From Oscillospiraceae bacterium (GTDB lineage: Bacteria > Bacillota > Clostridia > Oscillospirales > Ruminococcaceae): a stretch of 47,662 nucleotides of DNA. Location of the stretch: positions 1 to 47,662 of the forward strand of contig JALEJO010000126.1 of the NCBI GenBank assembly GCA_022769365.1, given 5' to 3'. This document shows positions 19,819 through 31,578 of this stretch, piece by piece; positions within the stretch are counted from its first letter, which is position 1, and each line of letters opens with the position of its first letter. Both the position numbers and the translations under genes were made by a program. The notes beneath the pieces were generated by a model. That model was not told the origin of the DNA and did not search any database. It saw only the letters and a list, made by a program, of their open reading frames with translations.

Positions 19819-20574
19819 CTAATCCGGATTTGTTAGAATTACAGGACCTTCAGTTGTTATGGCTATCTGATGCTCAAAATGAGCTGACAAACTGCCGTCT
19901 CTTGTAACAACCGTCCATCCATTGTTCAAAACTCTCACTGCATCGCCGCCCTGATTTATCATAGGTTCTATGCAGATCGTCATTCCAGCCATCAGTCTTG
20001 GTCCGTGACCCGGCTTTCCGTAATTCGGAATGTCAGGTGATTCGTGCAACTCACGACCTATACCATGACCACAGTACTCACGTACTATTCCATATCCTCT
20101 TGAAGCACAGTATTCTTCAACTGCGTGACCGATGTCACCGATTCTGTTACCGACAACTGCTTTTGAGATTCCCTCATAAAGACTTGCCTGTGTAACTTCA
20201 AGAAGTTTTTTGGCTTCATCTGATATTTTGCCTACACCAAATGTAGCACAATTATCGCCGTTAAAACCATCATATAATGCACCCACGTCAACACTTACAA
20301 TGTCGCCCTCACGGATAACTCGCTTTTTGCTTGGTATTCCGTGAATAACTTCATCATTTATTGATATGCAGGCACTTCCGGGAAAACCGCCATATCCGAG
20401 AAAATTCGGAACAGCACCGCATCCTCTGATAAACTCGTGAATGAGCTTATCAAGATGCTTTGTTGTCATACCCGGTTTAATCTGTTCTCCGGCATATTTT
20501 AACGCTGCTGCCGAAATTCTTCCGGCTTCACGCAGCTTTTGCAAATCTGTTTTGGATTTTATGCTAATACTCAT
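19819..20574 (-). CDS. map: Type I methionyl aminopeptidase
   Basis: SINDEVIHGIPSKKRVIREGDIVSVDVGALYDGFNGDNCATF, CGHGIGRELHESPDIPNYG. Confidence 0.97.
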   Translation of the reverse strand: MSISIKSKTDLQKLREAGRISAAALKYAGEQIKPGMTTKHLDKLIHEFIRGCGAVPNFLGYGGFPGSACISINDEVIHGIPSKKRVIREGDIVSVDVGALYDGFNGDNCATFGVGKISDEAKKLLEVTQASLYEGISKAVVGNRIGDIGHAVEEYCASRGYGIVREYCGHGIGRELHESPDIPNYGKPGHGPRLMAGMTICIEPMINQGGDAVRVLNNGWTVVTRDGSLSAHFEHQIAITTEGPVILTNPD

Positions 20575-20584
20575 CTGCGGTTCC

Positions 20585-21217
20585 TTAAGCGTTTAAAGCT
20601 TTTAAAACCAACTTACTTGTATCAGCGACTTCTTCCTGTCCGATAACTGTTTCAAGCTTACCCTGCTTTTCATAGTAATCTTTCAAAGGAGCAGTCTGTG
20701 AATGATATACAGAAAGTCGGTCAAGTACTGTTTCCGGACGGTCATCCTTACGGATTATTGTCTTTCCACCGCACTTATCACATTTATCTGCAACTTTTGA
20801 TGGTTTGAAATCAACGTGGTATGTAGCACCGCAGTCTTCGCAAACTCTTCTGCCTGATACACGTTTTTTAATTGTTTCATCAGGAACAAATATCTCAAGA
20901 ACTTTGTCTATTTTAACGCCCATGGCATCAAGTGCTTCAGCCTGTGGAACTGTTCTTGGGAAACCATCAAGTATAAATCCGTTTTTGCAGTCATCAGCAG
21001 CAATTCTGTCTTTAAGAATTCCGATAACAATTTCATCCGATACAAGTGCACCGCTTTCCATTGCTTCTTTTGCTTTAAGACCATACTCTGTGCCGTTTTT
21101 AACAGCTTCTCTGAGCATATTGCCTGTTGAAATCTGCGGAATGTTTAAGTTTTCAGAGATAACCTCTGCCTGTGTGCCTTTTCCTGCACCAGGAGCGCCC
21201 AATAAAATTAAATTCAT
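20585..21217 (-). CDS. adk: Adenylate kinase with zinc-binding LID
   Basis: [47 protein letters not shown]. Confidence 0.97.
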   Translation of the reverse strand: MNLILLGAPGAGKGTQAEVISENLNIPQISTGNMLREAVKNGTEYGLKAKEAMESGALVSDEIVIGILKDRIAADDCKNGFILDGFPRTVPQAEALDAMGVKIDKVLEIFVPDETIKKRVSGRRVCEDCGATYHVDFKPSKVADKCDKCGGKTIIRKDDRPETVLDRLSVYHSQTAPLKDYYEKQGKLETVIGQEEVADTSKLVLKALNA

Positions 21218-21231
21218 CAGTTTAATTCTCC

Positions 21232-22566
21232 TTATTCAAGGAATCCCTTATGATGACGCATCATCAAGTGTGATTCAAGTGTACGTACTGTTTCTATTGC
21301 AACACTTACAACGATAAGAATTGAAGTACCACCCATTGAGAGTGAGCTCAAGTTTGAATCGAGGTGAGTGAGGAATATTGGTAAAATAGCAATAACACCA
21401 AGGAAGAATGCACCAACAAGTGTTATTTTTGAAAGAACTCTCTGAATGAAATCAGATGTTGGCTTACCAGGTCTGATACCAGGAATACCGCCGTTGTTCT
21501 GTCTTAAATTGTTTGCAATTTCAATTGGGTTGTACTGCATAGCCACATAGAAATAGTTGAATGCAATGATAAGAATGAAGTAGAGAACTGCATATCCATA
21601 TGACTGAGTACTAAAGAAATGTATAAAGTGATAATAGAACTTCTGTCCGCCTGTCACTCCTTCAGCTGTTATATCAGCTACAGGCTGCTTGAACAGAGCA
21701 AGTGTACTTGGCAGAGACATGAATGACATAGCAAAGATGATTGGCATAACGCCGCTCATACATACCTTAACCGGAATATGTGATGACTGACCGCCATACT
21801 GCTTTCTTCCAACAACACGCTTTGCGTACTGAATAGGAATACGGCGTTCCGATGCATTCATAAATACGATGAAAGCAATCATCGCAATAAATAAAACAAG
21901 TATACCAAGTGAAACAAAGAAATATTTCTGTGGAGTTTCTTTTGTTAAAGTAACAAGTGTTCCGACATCTGTTGGGAATCTTGCAATGATACCTGCAAAA
22001 AGAATTATCGAGATACCGTTGCCTATACCCTTATTGTCAACTCTGTTACCAAGCCAAACAACTATTGAAGTACCAGCAATGAGTGAAAGTATAATTACAA
22101 ATGCTGCAAATACACCCTGACCGCCTGTTGTATACTTAACGGCACCCATACTGTTTTTCAGTGTAAGGTAGTAAGCAAATGACATAAATGCGGAAAGACC
22201 CACTGCCACGTACGCTGTTATTTTATTAAGTATCTTTCTTCCCGTTTCACCTTCCTGCGAAAGCCTCTCAAGTGGAGGAATCGCATATGTAAGAAGCTGA
22301 ATTATAATGGAAGCATTGATGTATGGAGTGATTGATAATGAAAATATTGTTGCTTTTGAAAGTGCACCACCTGTGATGATGTTCAAATATTCAAGGAAGT
22401 TTCCGCCTGTGGCAGATTCCTTCATCCAATCGCTTACCACTGATGTGTCAAGGAATGGTACAGTGATGACACTTCCTATTCTGAAGATTATGATGATAAA
22501 CAGGGTATAGAGAAGCTTTTTACGAATCTCCGGAACCTGCCAAGCGTTTTTCATTGTTTTAAACAC
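21232..22566 (-). CDS. secY: Preprotein translocase subunit SecY
   Basis: Ten TM segments, [43 protein letters not shown]. Confidence 0.97.
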   Translation of the reverse strand: MFKTMKNAWQVPEIRKKLLYTLFIIIIFRIGSVITVPFLDTSVVSDWMKESATGGNFLEYLNIITGGALSKATIFSLSITPYINASIIIQLLTYAIPPLERLSQEGETGRKILNKITAYVAVGLSAFMSFAYYLTLKNSMGAVKYTTGGQGVFAAFVIILSLIAGTSIVVWLGNRVDNKGIGNGISIILFAGIIARFPTDVGTLVTLTKETPQKYFFVSLGILVLFIAMIAFIVFMNASERRIPIQYAKRVVGRKQYGGQSSHIPVKVCMSGVMPIIFAMSFMSLPSTLALFKQPVADITAEGVTGGQKFYYHFIHFFSTQSYGYAVLYFILIIAFNYFYVAMQYNPIEIANNLRQNNGGIPGIRPGKPTSDFIQRVLSKITLVGAFFLGVIAILPIFLTHLDSNLSSLSMGGTSILIVVSVAIETVRTLESHLMMRHHKGFLE

Positions 22567-23025
22567 TTACATCACCTCAGCTTTTCCGCCAGCCTTTTCA
22601 ATTTTCTCAACAGCACTCTTTGAGAATTTTGCTGCTTTAACTGTCAGTTTAGCTGTCAGCTCTCCGTTTCCTAAAACTTTAATTCCGTCATAAACCTTTA
22701 TACCACTTTCCTTGTATGAAACAAGACCTGTAGCATAAAGAAGTTCTGCGTCAACAACAGTTCCGTCCTGGAACTTGTTTAAATCTGATACATTTACAGT
22801 TGCGTAAGTTTTACCAAAGATATTGTTGAAACCTCTCTTTGGAATTCTTCTTGCAAGTGGCATCTGTCCGCCTTCGAAGCCGATTCTTACTCCGCCGCCG
22901 CTTCTGGCTTTCTGACCCTTATGACCCTTGCCGGCTGTTTTACCGTTGCCTGAACCATGGCCTCTGCCAATTCTTTTAACGTCTCTGATTGAACCTTCTG
23001 CAGGTTTTAAATCGTGCAGCTGCAT
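22567..23025 (-). CDS. rplO: 50S ribosomal protein L15
   Basis: [39 protein letters not shown]. Confidence 0.97.
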   Translation of the reverse strand: MQLHDLKPAEGSIRDVKRIGRGHGSGNGKTAGKGHKGQKARSGGGVRIGFEGGQMPLARRIPKRGFNNIFGKTYATVNVSDLNKFQDGTVVDAELLYATGLVSYKESGIKVYDGIKVLGNGELTAKLTVKAAKFSKSAVEKIEKAGGKAEVM

Positions 23026-23043
23026 TTATGTGCACCTCCTTGC

Positions 23044-23220
23044 TTATATATCCTTAACCTCTACAAGATGAGATATTTTTTTGATTTTACCGAGTGTCTG
23101 TGGGTTATCCGGCTGAACTGTTACGTCGCCGATCTTTCTGAGGCCAAGTGAGTTTGCTGTATCAATCTGATCCTTTTTTCTGGCAATCAGACTTTTCTTA
23201 AGTGTAATTTCCTTTGACAT
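23044..23220 (-). CDS. rpmD: 50S ribosomal protein L30 (58 aa, absent from the ORF track)
   Basis: Hand translation: [58 protein letters not shown]. Confidence 0.95.
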   Translation of the reverse strand: MSKEITLKKSLIARKKDQIDTANSLGLRKIGDVTVQPDNPQTLGKIKKISHLVEVKDI

Positions 23221-23234
23221 ATCAAATTGCCTCC

Positions 23235-23735
23235 TTAACCAAAGATTTCTTTAACTGTTTTGCCTCTCTTAGCAGCAACCTCTTCTGCTGATGTAAGTGA
23301 TGCCAAACCATTGATTGTAGCTCTTACAACGTTGCATGGGTTGTTTGAACGAAGAGATTTTGTACGGATATCCTTGATGCCTGCTACTTCGATTACGGCA
23401 CGGACAGGACCACCGGCGATAACACCAGTACCTGCTGCTGCCGGCTTCATAAGTACTCTGCCTGCACCGAATGCACCGACAATTTCATGAGGGATGGAAG
23501 TACCTCTAAGGTTTACCTTAATAAGGTTCTTTTTAGCATCTTCAATACCCTTACGGATTGCATCAGGAACTTCTCCTGACTTACCTAAACCGAAACCAAC
23601 TGTGCCGTTACCGTCACCTACAACAACGAGTGCTGCAAATTTCATAATACGACCGCCCTTAACGGTTTTAGATACTCTGTTGATAGAAACTACTCTTTCG
23701 AGAAGTTCTGTCTCTTTTGCATCAATATTAGCCAA
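23235..23735 (-). CDS. rpsE: 30S ribosomal protein S5
   Basis: [37 protein letters not shown]. Confidence 0.97.
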   Translation of the reverse strand: MANIDAKETELLERVVSINRVSKTVKGGRIMKFAALVVVGDGNGTVGFGLGKSGEVPDAIRKGIEDAKKNLIKVNLRGTSIPHEIVGAFGAGRVLMKPAAAGTGVIAGGPVRAVIEVAGIKDIRTKSLRSNNPCNVVRATINGLASLTSAEEVAAKRGKTVKEIFG

Positions 23736-23752
23736 AAAAACTACCTCCCTTA

Positions 23753-24112
23753 TTAGAACTTAAGTCCGACTTCTCTTGCCGCATCAGCGAGTTCTTTGAT
23801 TCTTCCGTGATACAGATAGCCGCCTCTGTCGAATACAACTTCTGTAATTCCCTTATCCATTGCACGCTTTGCAACAAGTTCTCCAACTTTCTTAGCACCT
23901 TCAATGTTACCGCCGTTGCCGCTGAATTCCTTGTCAAGGCTTGAAGCCTGTGCAAGTGTTACAGCATTAACATCGTCAATAACCTGTGCATATATATGGT
24001 TTGTTGAACGATAAACGTTTAAACGTGGACGCTGAGGTGTACCGGAAATCTTGTTACGAACTCTTAAATGACGCTTTTTTCTTGCTTTATTGCTATCAAT
24101 GCGTTTAATCAT
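23753..24112 (-). CDS. rplR: 50S ribosomal protein L18
   Basis: [18 protein letters not shown]...[28 protein letters not shown]. Confidence 0.97.
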   Translation of the reverse strand: MIKRIDSNKARKKRHLRVRNKISGTPQRPRLNVYRSTNHIYAQVIDDVNAVTLAQASSLDKEFSGNGGNIEGAKKVGELVAKRAMDKGITEVVFDRGGYLYHGRIKELADAAREVGLKF

Positions 24113-24130
24113 ATCGATTTCACTCCTCTA

Positions 24131-24679
24131 TTACTTTTTACCCTTACCGGCTTTACCTTCCTTGCGGATGATGTGTTCGCCGAGATAATGGATTCCCTTG
24201 CCCTTGTATGGTTCAGGTGGACGCTTTTCACGTACTTCTGCTGCAAACTGACCAACAGCCTGCTTATCGATACCTGAAACAACAACCTGGTTTGGCTGTG
24301 GAACATCGAGCTTGATGTCGTCTGTTTCAGCAACAACTACAGGATGTGAGAAGCCAAGTGTTAAAACAACTTCCTTACCCTGCTTCTTTGCTCTGTAACC
24401 AACACCATCGATTTCCAAAGTCTTTGAATAGCCGTTTGTAACACCTTCAACCATGTTTGAAATAAGTGTTCTTGTTAAACCATGTAAAGACTTATGTTTT
24501 TTATCTTCTGAAGGACGAGTTACTTTTATAACGCCGTCTTCAACGTTTATTCCAAGTTCTTCTGAGAACTTCTTTGTTAATTCACCCTTAGGACCTTTTA
24601 CTGTGACAAGGTTGTGTTCTGCAACCTTAACATCAACACCTGCCGGTACACTAATTGGGCTGTTACCTATTCTTGACAT
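24131..24679 (-). CDS. rplF: 50S ribosomal protein L6
   Basis: MSRIGNSPISVPAGV...PEPYKGKGIHYLGEHIIRKEGKAGKGKK. Confidence 0.97.
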   Translation of the reverse strand: MSRIGNSPISVPAGVDVKVAEHNLVTVKGPKGELTKKFSEELGINVEDGVIKVTRPSEDKKHKSLHGLTRTLISNMVEGVTNGYSKTLEIDGVGYRAKKQGKEVVLTLGFSHPVVVAETDDIKLDVPQPNQVVVSGIDKQAVGQFAAEVREKRPPEPYKGKGIHYLGEHIIRKEGKAGKGKK

Positions 24680-24691
24680 AAGTTACCCTCC

Positions 24692-25090
24692 TTACCAAAC
24701 AAATGCGAGTACTTCACCGCCGACATTAAGCTTACGAGCCTGTTTGTCAGTCATGATGCCCTTTGATGTTGAAACAATTGCAATACCAAGGCCTTTTCTT
24801 ACCTTAGGCATATCTGCACTGCTTGCATAAATACGTAAACCTGGCTTTGAAACTCTCTTGAGTCCAGTAATTACAGTTGAATTACTGTCATTATATTTAA
24901 GCACAACTCTGATTACACCCTGCTTGCCGTCTTCAATAACCTGAAAGCTCTTTACATATCCTTCGTCTACGAGGATCTGAACGATTGCTTTCTTTACATT
25001 AGATGCAGGAATGTCAACAGTGGCGTGCTTTGCTGTACCTGCATTACGAATTCTCGTAAGTAAGTCTGCGATTGTATCTGTAATCTGCAT
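24692..25090 (-). CDS. rpsH: 30S ribosomal protein S8
   Basis: [27 protein letters not shown]...[31 protein letters not shown]. Confidence 0.97.
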   Translation of the reverse strand: MQITDTIADLLTRIRNAGTAKHATVDIPASNVKKAIVQILVDEGYVKSFQVIEDGKQGVIRVVLKYNDSNSTVITGLKRVSKPGLRIYASSADMPKVRKGLGIAIVSTSKGIMTDKQARKLNVGGEVLAFVW

Positions 25091-25111
25091 GCCAATGACC
25101 TCCTTTTAATT

Positions 25112-25297
25112 TTACCAGCTTGCCTTTTTAACACCCGGAATTTTACCTTCATGTGCAAGTTCTCTGAAACAAATACGGCAGATGCCATACTTTCTTAAAT
25201 ATGCATGAGGTCTTCCGCAGATTTTACATCTGTTGTAAGCTCTTGTAGAATACTTGGGAGTTCTCTGCTGCTTCATTATCATTGCTGTTTTTGCCAT
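25112..25297 (-). CDS. rpsN: 30S ribosomal protein S14 type Z (zinc-binding)
   Basis: [38 protein letters not shown]. Confidence 0.97.
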   Translation of the reverse strand: MAKTAMIMKQQRTPKYSTRAYNRCKICGRPHAYLRKYGICRICFRELAHEGKIPGVKKASW

Positions 25298-25312
25298 TTT
25301 GTAACCTCCCTA

Positions 25313-25852
25313 TTACTTAGCAAACGGAGCACCGAGTAATGTCAGTAACTCTTTTGCTTCTTCATCAGTTTTTGCTGTTGTAATGAAGTTTATATCCATG
25401 CCTCTTACCTTATCGATCTTTTCATATTCGATTTCAGGGAAGATAAGCTGTTCTTTAATACCTGTTGAGTAGTTACCTCTGCCATCAAAAGAATTTGGAT
25501 TGATTCCTCTGAAGTCACGTACACGTGGAAGGTCAATGTTAAAGAATTTATCTACAAATTCCCACATTTTTTCACTTCTGAGTGTAACCTTAACACCGAT
25601 TGGCATTCCTTCACGAAGTTTAAAGTTAGCAACAGATTTCTTAGCACGGCAAACAACCGGCTTCTGACCTGTGATTGCTGCAAGGTCTGCAACTATTGCA
25701 TCGATAACCTTTGCGTTTTCTTTAGCTTCGCCTGCTCCTACGTTAACTACTACTTTGTCGAGCTTCGGAATCTGCATAACGCTCTTGTATCCGAATTTCT
25801 TCATCATAGCCGGAGCAACGGTGCTATTATAATATTCTTTTAATCTAGCCAT
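25313..25852 (-). CDS. rplE: 50S ribosomal protein L5
   Basis: [32 protein letters not shown]...[19 protein letters not shown]. Confidence 0.97.
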   Translation of the reverse strand: MARLKEYYNSTVAPAMMKKFGYKSVMQIPKLDKVVVNVGAGEAKENAKVIDAIVADLAAITGQKPVVCRAKKSVANFKLREGMPIGVKVTLRSEKMWEFVDKFFNIDLPRVRDFRGINPNSFDGRGNYSTGIKEQLIFPEIEYEKIDKVRGMDINFITTAKTDEEAKELLTLLGAPFAK

Positions 25853-25867
25853 TTCGTTTCTCCTTAA

Positions 25868-26215
25868 TTAGTTGAATTTGTGACCGCATTTTACGCAAAC
25901 ACGAACTTTATCTCTCTGAGTACCTTCGTGCTTAACTCTGACACCCTTTTTGCATTCTGGGCAGTAAAGCTGTACTTTGCAAGCATAGATAGGTGCTTCA
26001 GCTTCAACGATTCCGCCCTGCTGACCCATCTGTGTAGGCTTAATATGCTTTTTAACCATATTGATGCCTTCAACGATAACTTTCTGTTCCTTTGGGCTTA
26101 CTTCAAGTACTTTACCTGTCTTTGGTGTTTTTTTGTCGTCTTTATATTTTTCATTGAATTTGCCGACACGTAAAACGACAGTATCACCTGTTTTAACATG
26201 TACCTTATTTTTCAT
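25868..26215 (-). CDS. rplX: 50S ribosomal protein L24 with CxxC...CxxC zinc ribbon
   Basis: MKNKVHVKTGDTVVLRVGKFN...CPECKKGVRVKHEGTQRDKVRVCVKCGHKFN. Start corrected from 26254; GGAGGTGTC precedes ATG at 26215. Confidence 0.95.
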   Translation of the reverse strand: MKNKVHVKTGDTVVLRVGKFNEKYKDDKKTPKTGKVLEVSPKEQKVIVEGINMVKKHIKPTQMGQQGGIVEAEAPIYACKVQLYCPECKKGVRVKHEGTQRDKVRVCVKCGHKFN

Positions 26216-26234
26216 TTTACAATGACACCTCCAA

Positions 26235-26603
26235 TTAAAGTACTTCCGGTGCAAGACTCAAGATCTTTGTATAATCTTTGTCACGTAATTCTCTGGCAAC
26301 CGGTCCAAAGATACGTGTACCCTTTGGGTTTTTGTCTTCACGAATTATAACTGCTGCATTTTCATCAAAACGAATGTATGTTCCGTCTTCTCTTCTTAAA
26401 CCCTTGGCACTGCGAACGATTACAGCCTTTACAACTTCACCCTTCTTTACAACGCCGCCTGGTGTTGCCTTTTTAACGGAAGCTACCACTACATCACCGA
26501 TATTTGCATATCTTCTGCGTGTACCGCCTAAAACACGAATGCACATAAGTTCCTTCGCACCTGTGTTATCTGCAACTTTTAAATAAGTCTGCATCTGTAT
26601 CAC
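26235..26603 (-). CDS. rplN: 50S ribosomal protein L14 (GTG start)
   Basis: [27 protein letters not shown]. Confidence 0.97.
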   Translation of the reverse strand: MIQMQTYLKVADNTGAKELMCIRVLGGTRRRYANIGDVVVASVKKATPGGVVKKGEVVKAVIVRSAKGLRREDGTYIRFDENAAVIIREDKNPKGTRIFGPVARELRDKDYTKILSLAPEVL

Positions 26604-26668
26604 GGGGAGTTCCTCCTTTCAGAAGCTACGAGCTTCTACTGAAATTGATATATGCTAATGATTTTATA

Positions 26669-26926
26669 TTACTTAGCTTTTTCTATAATGCTTACTAAAC
26701 GCCATCTCTTATCTTTTGAAAGAGGACGAGTTTCCATTATTTCAACACGATCGCCGATTCTGCACTCATTGTTTTCGTCATGAGCCTTGAAGCGAACTGT
26801 TCTCTTTACAATCTTCTTGTAAAGCGGATGTTTAACATTGTCTTCGATTGCAACAACAATTGTTTTATCCATCTTGTCGCTTACAACCTTGCCGACTCTT
26901 GTTTTTCTAAGGTTTCTTTCCTGCAT
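26669..26926 (-). CDS. rpsQ: 30S ribosomal protein S17
   Basis: [34 protein letters not shown]. Confidence 0.97.
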   Translation of the reverse strand: MQERNLRKTRVGKVVSDKMDKTIVVAIEDNVKHPLYKKIVKRTVRFKAHDENNECRIGDRVEIMETRPLSKDKRWRLVSIIEKAK

Positions 26927-26946
26927 TGTTAATATCCCCTTTCTGA

Positions 26947-27153
26947 TTATTCATTTTCAGCAGATTCAATTTCTGCTTCACGGAGAACTGTCTTAATGCG
27001 GGCAATGTCCTTTTTAACTGCCTTTATTCTTGCAGTATTTTCCAACTGGCTGACAGCAAGCTGAAAGCGAAGATTAAAAAGTTCTTCTTTTAATTCAGTT
27101 AACTTTTTTTCGCAATCGTCAACAGACATGCTGCGTATTTCTGTTGCCTTCAT
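26947..27153 (-). CDS. rpmC: 50S ribosomal protein L29
   Basis: [55 protein letters not shown]. Confidence 0.97.
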   Translation of the reverse strand: MKATEIRSMSVDDCEKKLTELKEELFNLRFQLAVSQLENTARIKAVKKDIARIKTVLREAEIESAENE

Positions 27154-27155
27154 TC

Positions 27156-27578
27156 TTACTCTCCTCCCTGTTCTTCTTTTTTAACGAACTTTGTCTTGAT
27201 TGGAAGTTTGTGAGCAGCAAGTCTTAATGCTTCTCTTGCAACTTCTTCACTGACACCGTTTATTTCAAACATTACTCTGCCCGGCTTAACAACGGCTACC
27301 CAATATTCAGGAGCACCTTTACCTTTACCCATTCGAGTACCGAGCGGCTTGCTTGTTACAGGCTTGTCAGGGAATATCTTAATCCAGACCTGACCACCTC
27401 TTTTTGTGTATCTTGTCATCGCAATACGGGCAGCTTCTATCTGGTTAGCTGTGATCCATGCAGGTTCAAGAGCAACAAGACCAAAATCACCGTAAGCGAT
27501 TTTATTGCCTCTGTATGCCTTACCTGTCATACGACCTCTGTGTACACGACGATATTTTACTCTCTTAGGAAGCAGCAT
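27156..27578 (-). CDS. rplP: 50S ribosomal protein L16
   Basis: [39 protein letters not shown]. Confidence 0.97.
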   Translation of the reverse strand: MLLPKRVKYRRVHRGRMTGKAYRGNKIAYGDFGLVALEPAWITANQIEAARIAMTRYTKRGGQVWIKIFPDKPVTSKPLGTRMGKGKGAPEYWVAVVKPGRVMFEINGVSEEVAREALRLAAHKLPIKTKFVKKEEQGGE

Positions 27579-28360
27579 TACTGATTACCTCCTTCTCTTC
27601 TCTGTCTGAAGTTACCGTTACGGCGGTTATCGTTGTTGCCACGACGTCTTCTGTCGTTTCTTCTGCGATCATCACCTGATGACTTCTTTTCAGCTTTTTC
27701 TCTTGATGCAGCAGCCTTAGCAGCGTCACCCTTGAGAACTTCGCCTTTATAGATCCAAACCTTAACACCGAGCTTACCGTATGTTGTGTTTGCTTCAGCA
27801 AAACCATAATCGATATCAGCACGCATTGTCTGGAGCGGAATAGTACCTTCGTGGTAGCTTTCACTTCTTGCAATTTCAGCACCTGCAAGACGACCGCTTA
27901 CCTTAATTTTAATACCCTTTGAACCGAGACGCATTGTTCTGCTGATGCTCTGTTTCATAGCACGACGGAATGCAACTCTGTTTTCAAGATCAAGTGCAAC
28001 CTTTTCAGCTACGAGCTGTGCATCAAGGTCAGGCTGCTTAACTTCAACGATGTTGATAAATACCTGCTTACCAAGCTTCTGTTCAAGTTCTGCACGTAAT
28101 TTTTCGATTTCTGCACCGCCCTTACCGATTACGATACCAGGCTTAGCACAGCTGATGTGGATTCTTACCTTGCTGTCTGCAAATCTTTCGATTTCAATCT
28201 TCGGAACGCCAGCAGCATAAAGCTTCTTCTTGAGCATTTCTCTGATCTTGTAGTCTTCAACAAGATTTTCAGCGAAATCTTTTTTATTTGCAAACCAACG
28301 AGAATCCCAGTCCTTTATAACACCGACACGAAAACCGTGTGGATTAACTTTCTGGCCCAT
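27578..28360 (-). CDS. rpsC: 30S ribosomal protein S3 with basic, Asn/Arg/Gly-rich C-terminal tail
   Basis: [24 protein letters not shown]...KH-domain [15 protein letters not shown]. Confidence 0.97.
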   Translation of the reverse strand: MGQKVNPHGFRVGVIKDWDSRWFANKKDFAENLVEDYKIREMLKKKLYAAGVPKIEIERFADSKVRIHISCAKPGIVIGKGGAEIEKLRAELEQKLGKQVFINIVEVKQPDLDAQLVAEKVALDLENRVAFRRAMKQSISRTMRLGSKGIKIKVSGRLAGAEIARSESYHEGTIPLQTMRADIDYGFAEANTTYGKLGVKVWIYKGEVLKGDAAKAAASREKAEKKSSGDDRRRNDRRRRGNNDNRRNGNFRQRREGGNQ

Positions 28361-28378
28361 GTTTTATCCTCCTTGGGA

Positions 28379-28714
28379 TTAGTCTTTTTCACTTACTGCA
28401 ATAGTAATGTGTGATGTTCTTTTTAAAATTCTGAATGCTCTGCCCTTTGATCTCGGCATAATTCTCTTGAGTGTAGGGCCTGCGTTTACGTAGCATTCTG
28501 AAACATAAAGTTCATCTCTGCTCATACCATTGTTGTTTTCTGCATTTGCAATAGCGGACTTAAGCAATTTTGCCACGATAGGGCTTGCTGCTTTTGGTGT
28601 AAGTTCGAGAGTTGCGAGTGCAACGTCAACCGGCTTGTTTCTGATAAGGTCAAGCACGATTTTTACCTTACGAGGCGCAATTCTTTCATTACGCAAATAT
28701 GCTCTTGCTTCCAT
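28379..28714 (-). CDS. rplV: 50S ribosomal protein L22
   Basis: [19 protein letters not shown]...[28 protein letters not shown]. Confidence 0.97.
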   Translation of the reverse strand: MEARAYLRNERIAPRKVKIVLDLIRNKPVDVALATLELTPKAASPIVAKLLKSAIANAENNNGMSRDELYVSECYVNAGPTLKRIMPRSKGRAFRILKRTSHITIAVSEKD

Positions 28715-28731
28715 CTGTAATCCTCCTTCCG

Positions 28732-29013
28732 CTATTTACCGTTATTTGATGTCTTTGATCCGGCATGGCCTTTAAATGTTCTTGTTGGAGCGAATTCACC
28801 AAGTTTATGACCTACCATATCTTCTGTAACGTATACCGGAACATGCTTGCGGCCATCATGTACTGCAAATGTATGTCCTACGAAATCAGGGAAAATTGTG
28901 GATGAGCGGCTCCAGGTTTTAACTACTTTCTTTTCGCCTGCCTGATTTAATGCATCAACCTTTTTCATAAGTGACTTTTCGACAAAAGGTCCTTTTTTAA
29001 TACTTCTGCTCAT
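28732..29013 (-). CDS. rpsS: 30S ribosomal protein S19
   Basis: [19 protein letters not shown]...[28 protein letters not shown]. Confidence 0.97.
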   Translation of the reverse strand: MSRSIKKGPFVEKSLMKKVDALNQAGEKKVVKTWSRSSTIFPDFVGHTFAVHDGRKHVPVYVTEDMVGHKLGEFAPTRTFKGHAGSKTSNNGK

Positions 29014-29034
29014 GAATCTGTTCCTCCTTTCCCA

Positions 29035-29868
29035 TTATTTACCGTTACGACGTTTTACAATGTACTTATCTGTCTTGTTACGCTTCTTACGAGTCTTGTA
29101 ACCAAGTGCTGGTTTACCCCATGGTGTAACAGGTGCCTTACGTCCGATAGGAGCACGGCCTTCACCACCACCGTGTGGGTGATCATTAGGGTTCATTACA
29201 GAACCTCTTACAGTAGGTCTTACACCGAGGTGACGTACCTTACCAGCCTTACCTCTGTTAACGTTTTCATGGTCAATATTGGAAACCTGTCCGATACTTG
29301 CTCTGCATGAGATCGGAACATATCTCATTTCGCCTGATGGTAAACGAACGAGTGCCTGTTTACCTTCTTTACCCATAAGCTGAGCCATATTGCCGGCTGA
29401 TCTTACGAACTGAGCACCTCTGCCAGGATAAAGTTCAATTGCGTGGATAAATGTACCAACTGGAATTGATTCAAGTGGAAGTGCGTTACCAGGCTTAATA
29501 TCTGCATCTGCACCACTGCGAACTACATCGCCGACTTTAAGGTCGTGTGGAGCAAGAATATATCTTTTTTCACCGTCTTCGTATTCAACGAGTGCGATGA
29601 ATGAACTACGGTTTGGATCGTATTCAAGAGTCTTAACAACTGCATTCATGCCGTCCTTATTTCTCTTAAAGTCAATGATACGATACTTTCTTTTATTAGC
29701 GCCACCCTTATGACGAACTGTGATTCTTCCGTAGCTGTTTCTACCAGAATGCTTCTTTAATGGTGTAAGAAGACTCTTTTCAGGTTTTACCTTTGAAAGA
29801 CCTGAGTAGTCAGTTACTGTCATGTTACGTCTTGAAGGAGTGGTTGGCTTAAAGGTTTTAATTGCCAT
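29035..29868 (-). CDS. rplB: 50S ribosomal protein L2
   Basis: [17 protein letters not shown]...[30 protein letters not shown]. Confidence 0.98.
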   Translation of the reverse strand: MAIKTFKPTTPSRRNMTVTDYSGLSKVKPEKSLLTPLKKHSGRNSYGRITVRHKGGANKRKYRIIDFKRNKDGMNAVVKTLEYDPNRSSFIALVEYEDGEKRYILAPHDLKVGDVVRSGADADIKPGNALPLESIPVGTFIHAIELYPGRGAQFVRSAGNMAQLMGKEGKQALVRLPSGEMRYVPISCRASIGQVSNIDHENVNRGKAGKVRHLGVRPTVRGSVMNPNDHPHGGGEGRAPIGRKAPVTPWGKPALGYKTRKKRNKTDKYIVKRRNGK

Positions 29869-29933
29869 TTTTAATCTCCTTAGAATGTATTATTTTGCGG
29901 GAACATTACTCCCATACAAAAGACGGTTTAAAA

Positions 29934-30260
29934 TTAGATAAGGTTTTCGAAGAATTCGATTGAATCTTTTCTCTTCTTTCCGTCAGGACCAAGCTTTGTA
30001 GGATTTGCACTGATTGTAACAATTGCCTTTTTCCAAGCAGCTGTTTTACCTGTGAATCTGCCTACTCTCTTAGCACGGCCTCTTACATTCATGGTATTAA
30101 CCTTTACTACCTGTACGTTGAATAATTCTTCAACTGCACGTGCTATTTCAGCTTTATTTGAATCCTTTGCAACTTTGAAAGTGTACTTACCCTGTGCGAG
30201 TACGTCCATGCTCTTTTCTGTTATAATAGGCTTAATAATTATATCCTGTGCGAGTTTCAT
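29934..30260 (-). CDS. rplW: 50S ribosomal protein L23
   Basis: IIKPIITEKSM...YTFKVAKDSNKAEIARAVEELFNVQVVKVNTMNVRGRAKRVG. Confidence 0.96.
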   Translation of the reverse strand: MKLAQDIIIKPIITEKSMDVLAQGKYTFKVAKDSNKAEIARAVEELFNVQVVKVNTMNVRGRAKRVGRFTGKTAAWKKAIVTISANPTKLGPDGKKRKDSIEFFENLI

Positions 30261-30928
30261 TCTGCGTACACCTCCTCAATTGTTGCAACTGCATCCTTAA
30301 CCATAATGCAAGTTTCATACTTGAGAACATCATAAACGTTTAACTGCTTATCGTTTGTTGTTTCAATGCCCTTGATGTTTGCAGCACTCTTAACAATCTT
30401 GTTGTATGCTTCCTTAGCCTTCTTATCAGCTTCTGCATCGCCTGTTTTTTCAGGTAATGAAAGAACGACAAGTGCCTTTGTGTCAACCTTGATTGCATCA
30501 AGCATAGCAACAAATTTCTTTGTGCTGTAATCGTCAAACTTGATTTCGTCGATTACTACAAACTTGTTATCTGCAACCTTTGAAGAAAGTGCTGACTTAA
30601 TAGCAAGTCTTTTAACTTTCTTATTGATTGTGTAAGAATAATCACGTGGCTTTGGTCCAAGTGCAATACCGCCGTGTGTCCACTGTGGTGAACGTGTTGA
30701 ACCCTGTCTTGCATGACCTGTGCCCTTCTGACACCATGGTTTACGTCCGCCGCCTCTTACTTCGCTTCTTGTAAGAGTTGACTGTGTGCCCTGACGCTGA
30801 TTAGCAAGATAATTTACTACTGCAGAATGCATAACTGAAACGTTTGGTTCAATACCAAATACTGAATCAGCAAGATTCAAGTCGGAAACCTTTTCGCCGT
30901 TCATATTTAAAACTTCAACTGTTGCCAT
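30257..30928 (-). CDS. rplD: 50S ribosomal protein L4
   Basis: GTQSTLTRSEVRGGGRKPWCQKGTGHARQGSTRSPQWTHGGIALGPKPRDYSYTINKKVKRLA. Confidence 0.97.
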   Translation of the reverse strand: MATVEVLNMNGEKVSDLNLADSVFGIEPNVSVMHSAVVNYLANQRQGTQSTLTRSEVRGGGRKPWCQKGTGHARQGSTRSPQWTHGGIALGPKPRDYSYTINKKVKRLAIKSALSSKVADNKFVVIDEIKFDDYSTKKFVAMLDAIKVDTKALVVLSLPEKTGDAEADKKAKEAYNKIVKSAANIKGIETTNDKQLNVYDVLKYETCIMVKDAVATIEEVYAE

Positions 30929-30945
30929 TTACGTTTCCTCCTTCC

Positions 30946-31578
30946 TTATGCTTTAACGCCATCAACAATAGTAACAATGCTGTTCTTTGGACCAGGAATT
31001 GCACCCTTGATAGCGATCAAATTGTTTTCTGCATCAATCTTAACTACTGTAAGATTCTGTACTGTAACTCTTTCAGCACCCATATGTCCAGGCATTCCCT
31101 TGCCCTTGTAAATACGAGATGGACTTGAGCAAGCACCCATTGAACCGGCTTCTCTGTGAACAGGACCTGTACCATGAGTCATCTTAAGTCTGTGCTGATT
31201 GTGGCGCTTGATAGCACCTGCAAAGCCCTTACCTTTGCTTGTTCCAACAACGTCAACAACGTCGCCTACAGCAAATGTATCAGCTTTAATAAGGTCGCCA
31301 ACGTTGAGTGTGCTGCAATCGTCAAGTCTGAATTCTTTCAGTGTCTTCTTGCAAGCAACATCAGCCTTGTCAAAGTGACCTTTAGTTGGTTTGTTGACTC
31401 TCTGAACTTTAACGTCGCCAAATCCGAGCTGTACTGATTCATAACCGTCATTTTCAACAGTTTTCTTCTGTACTACAACGCAAGGACCTGCTTCAACAAC
31501 AGTTACAGGAATCGCTTTTGCATTTTCGTCGAAAATCTGAGTCATACCGATTTTCTTACCGATAATAGCCTTCTGCAT
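30946..31578 (-). CDS. rplC: 50S ribosomal protein L3
   Basis: [29 protein letters not shown]...[39 protein letters not shown]. Confidence 0.97.
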   Translation of the reverse strand: MQKAIIGKKIGMTQIFDENAKAIPVTVVEAGPCVVVQKKTVENDGYESVQLGFGDVKVQRVNKPTKGHFDKADVACKKTLKEFRLDDCSTLNVGDLIKADTFAVGDVVDVVGTSKGKGFAGAIKRHNQHRLKMTHGTGPVHREAGSMGACSSPSRIYKGKGMPGHMGAERVTVQNLTVVKIDAENNLIAIKGAIPGPKNSIVTIVDGVKA

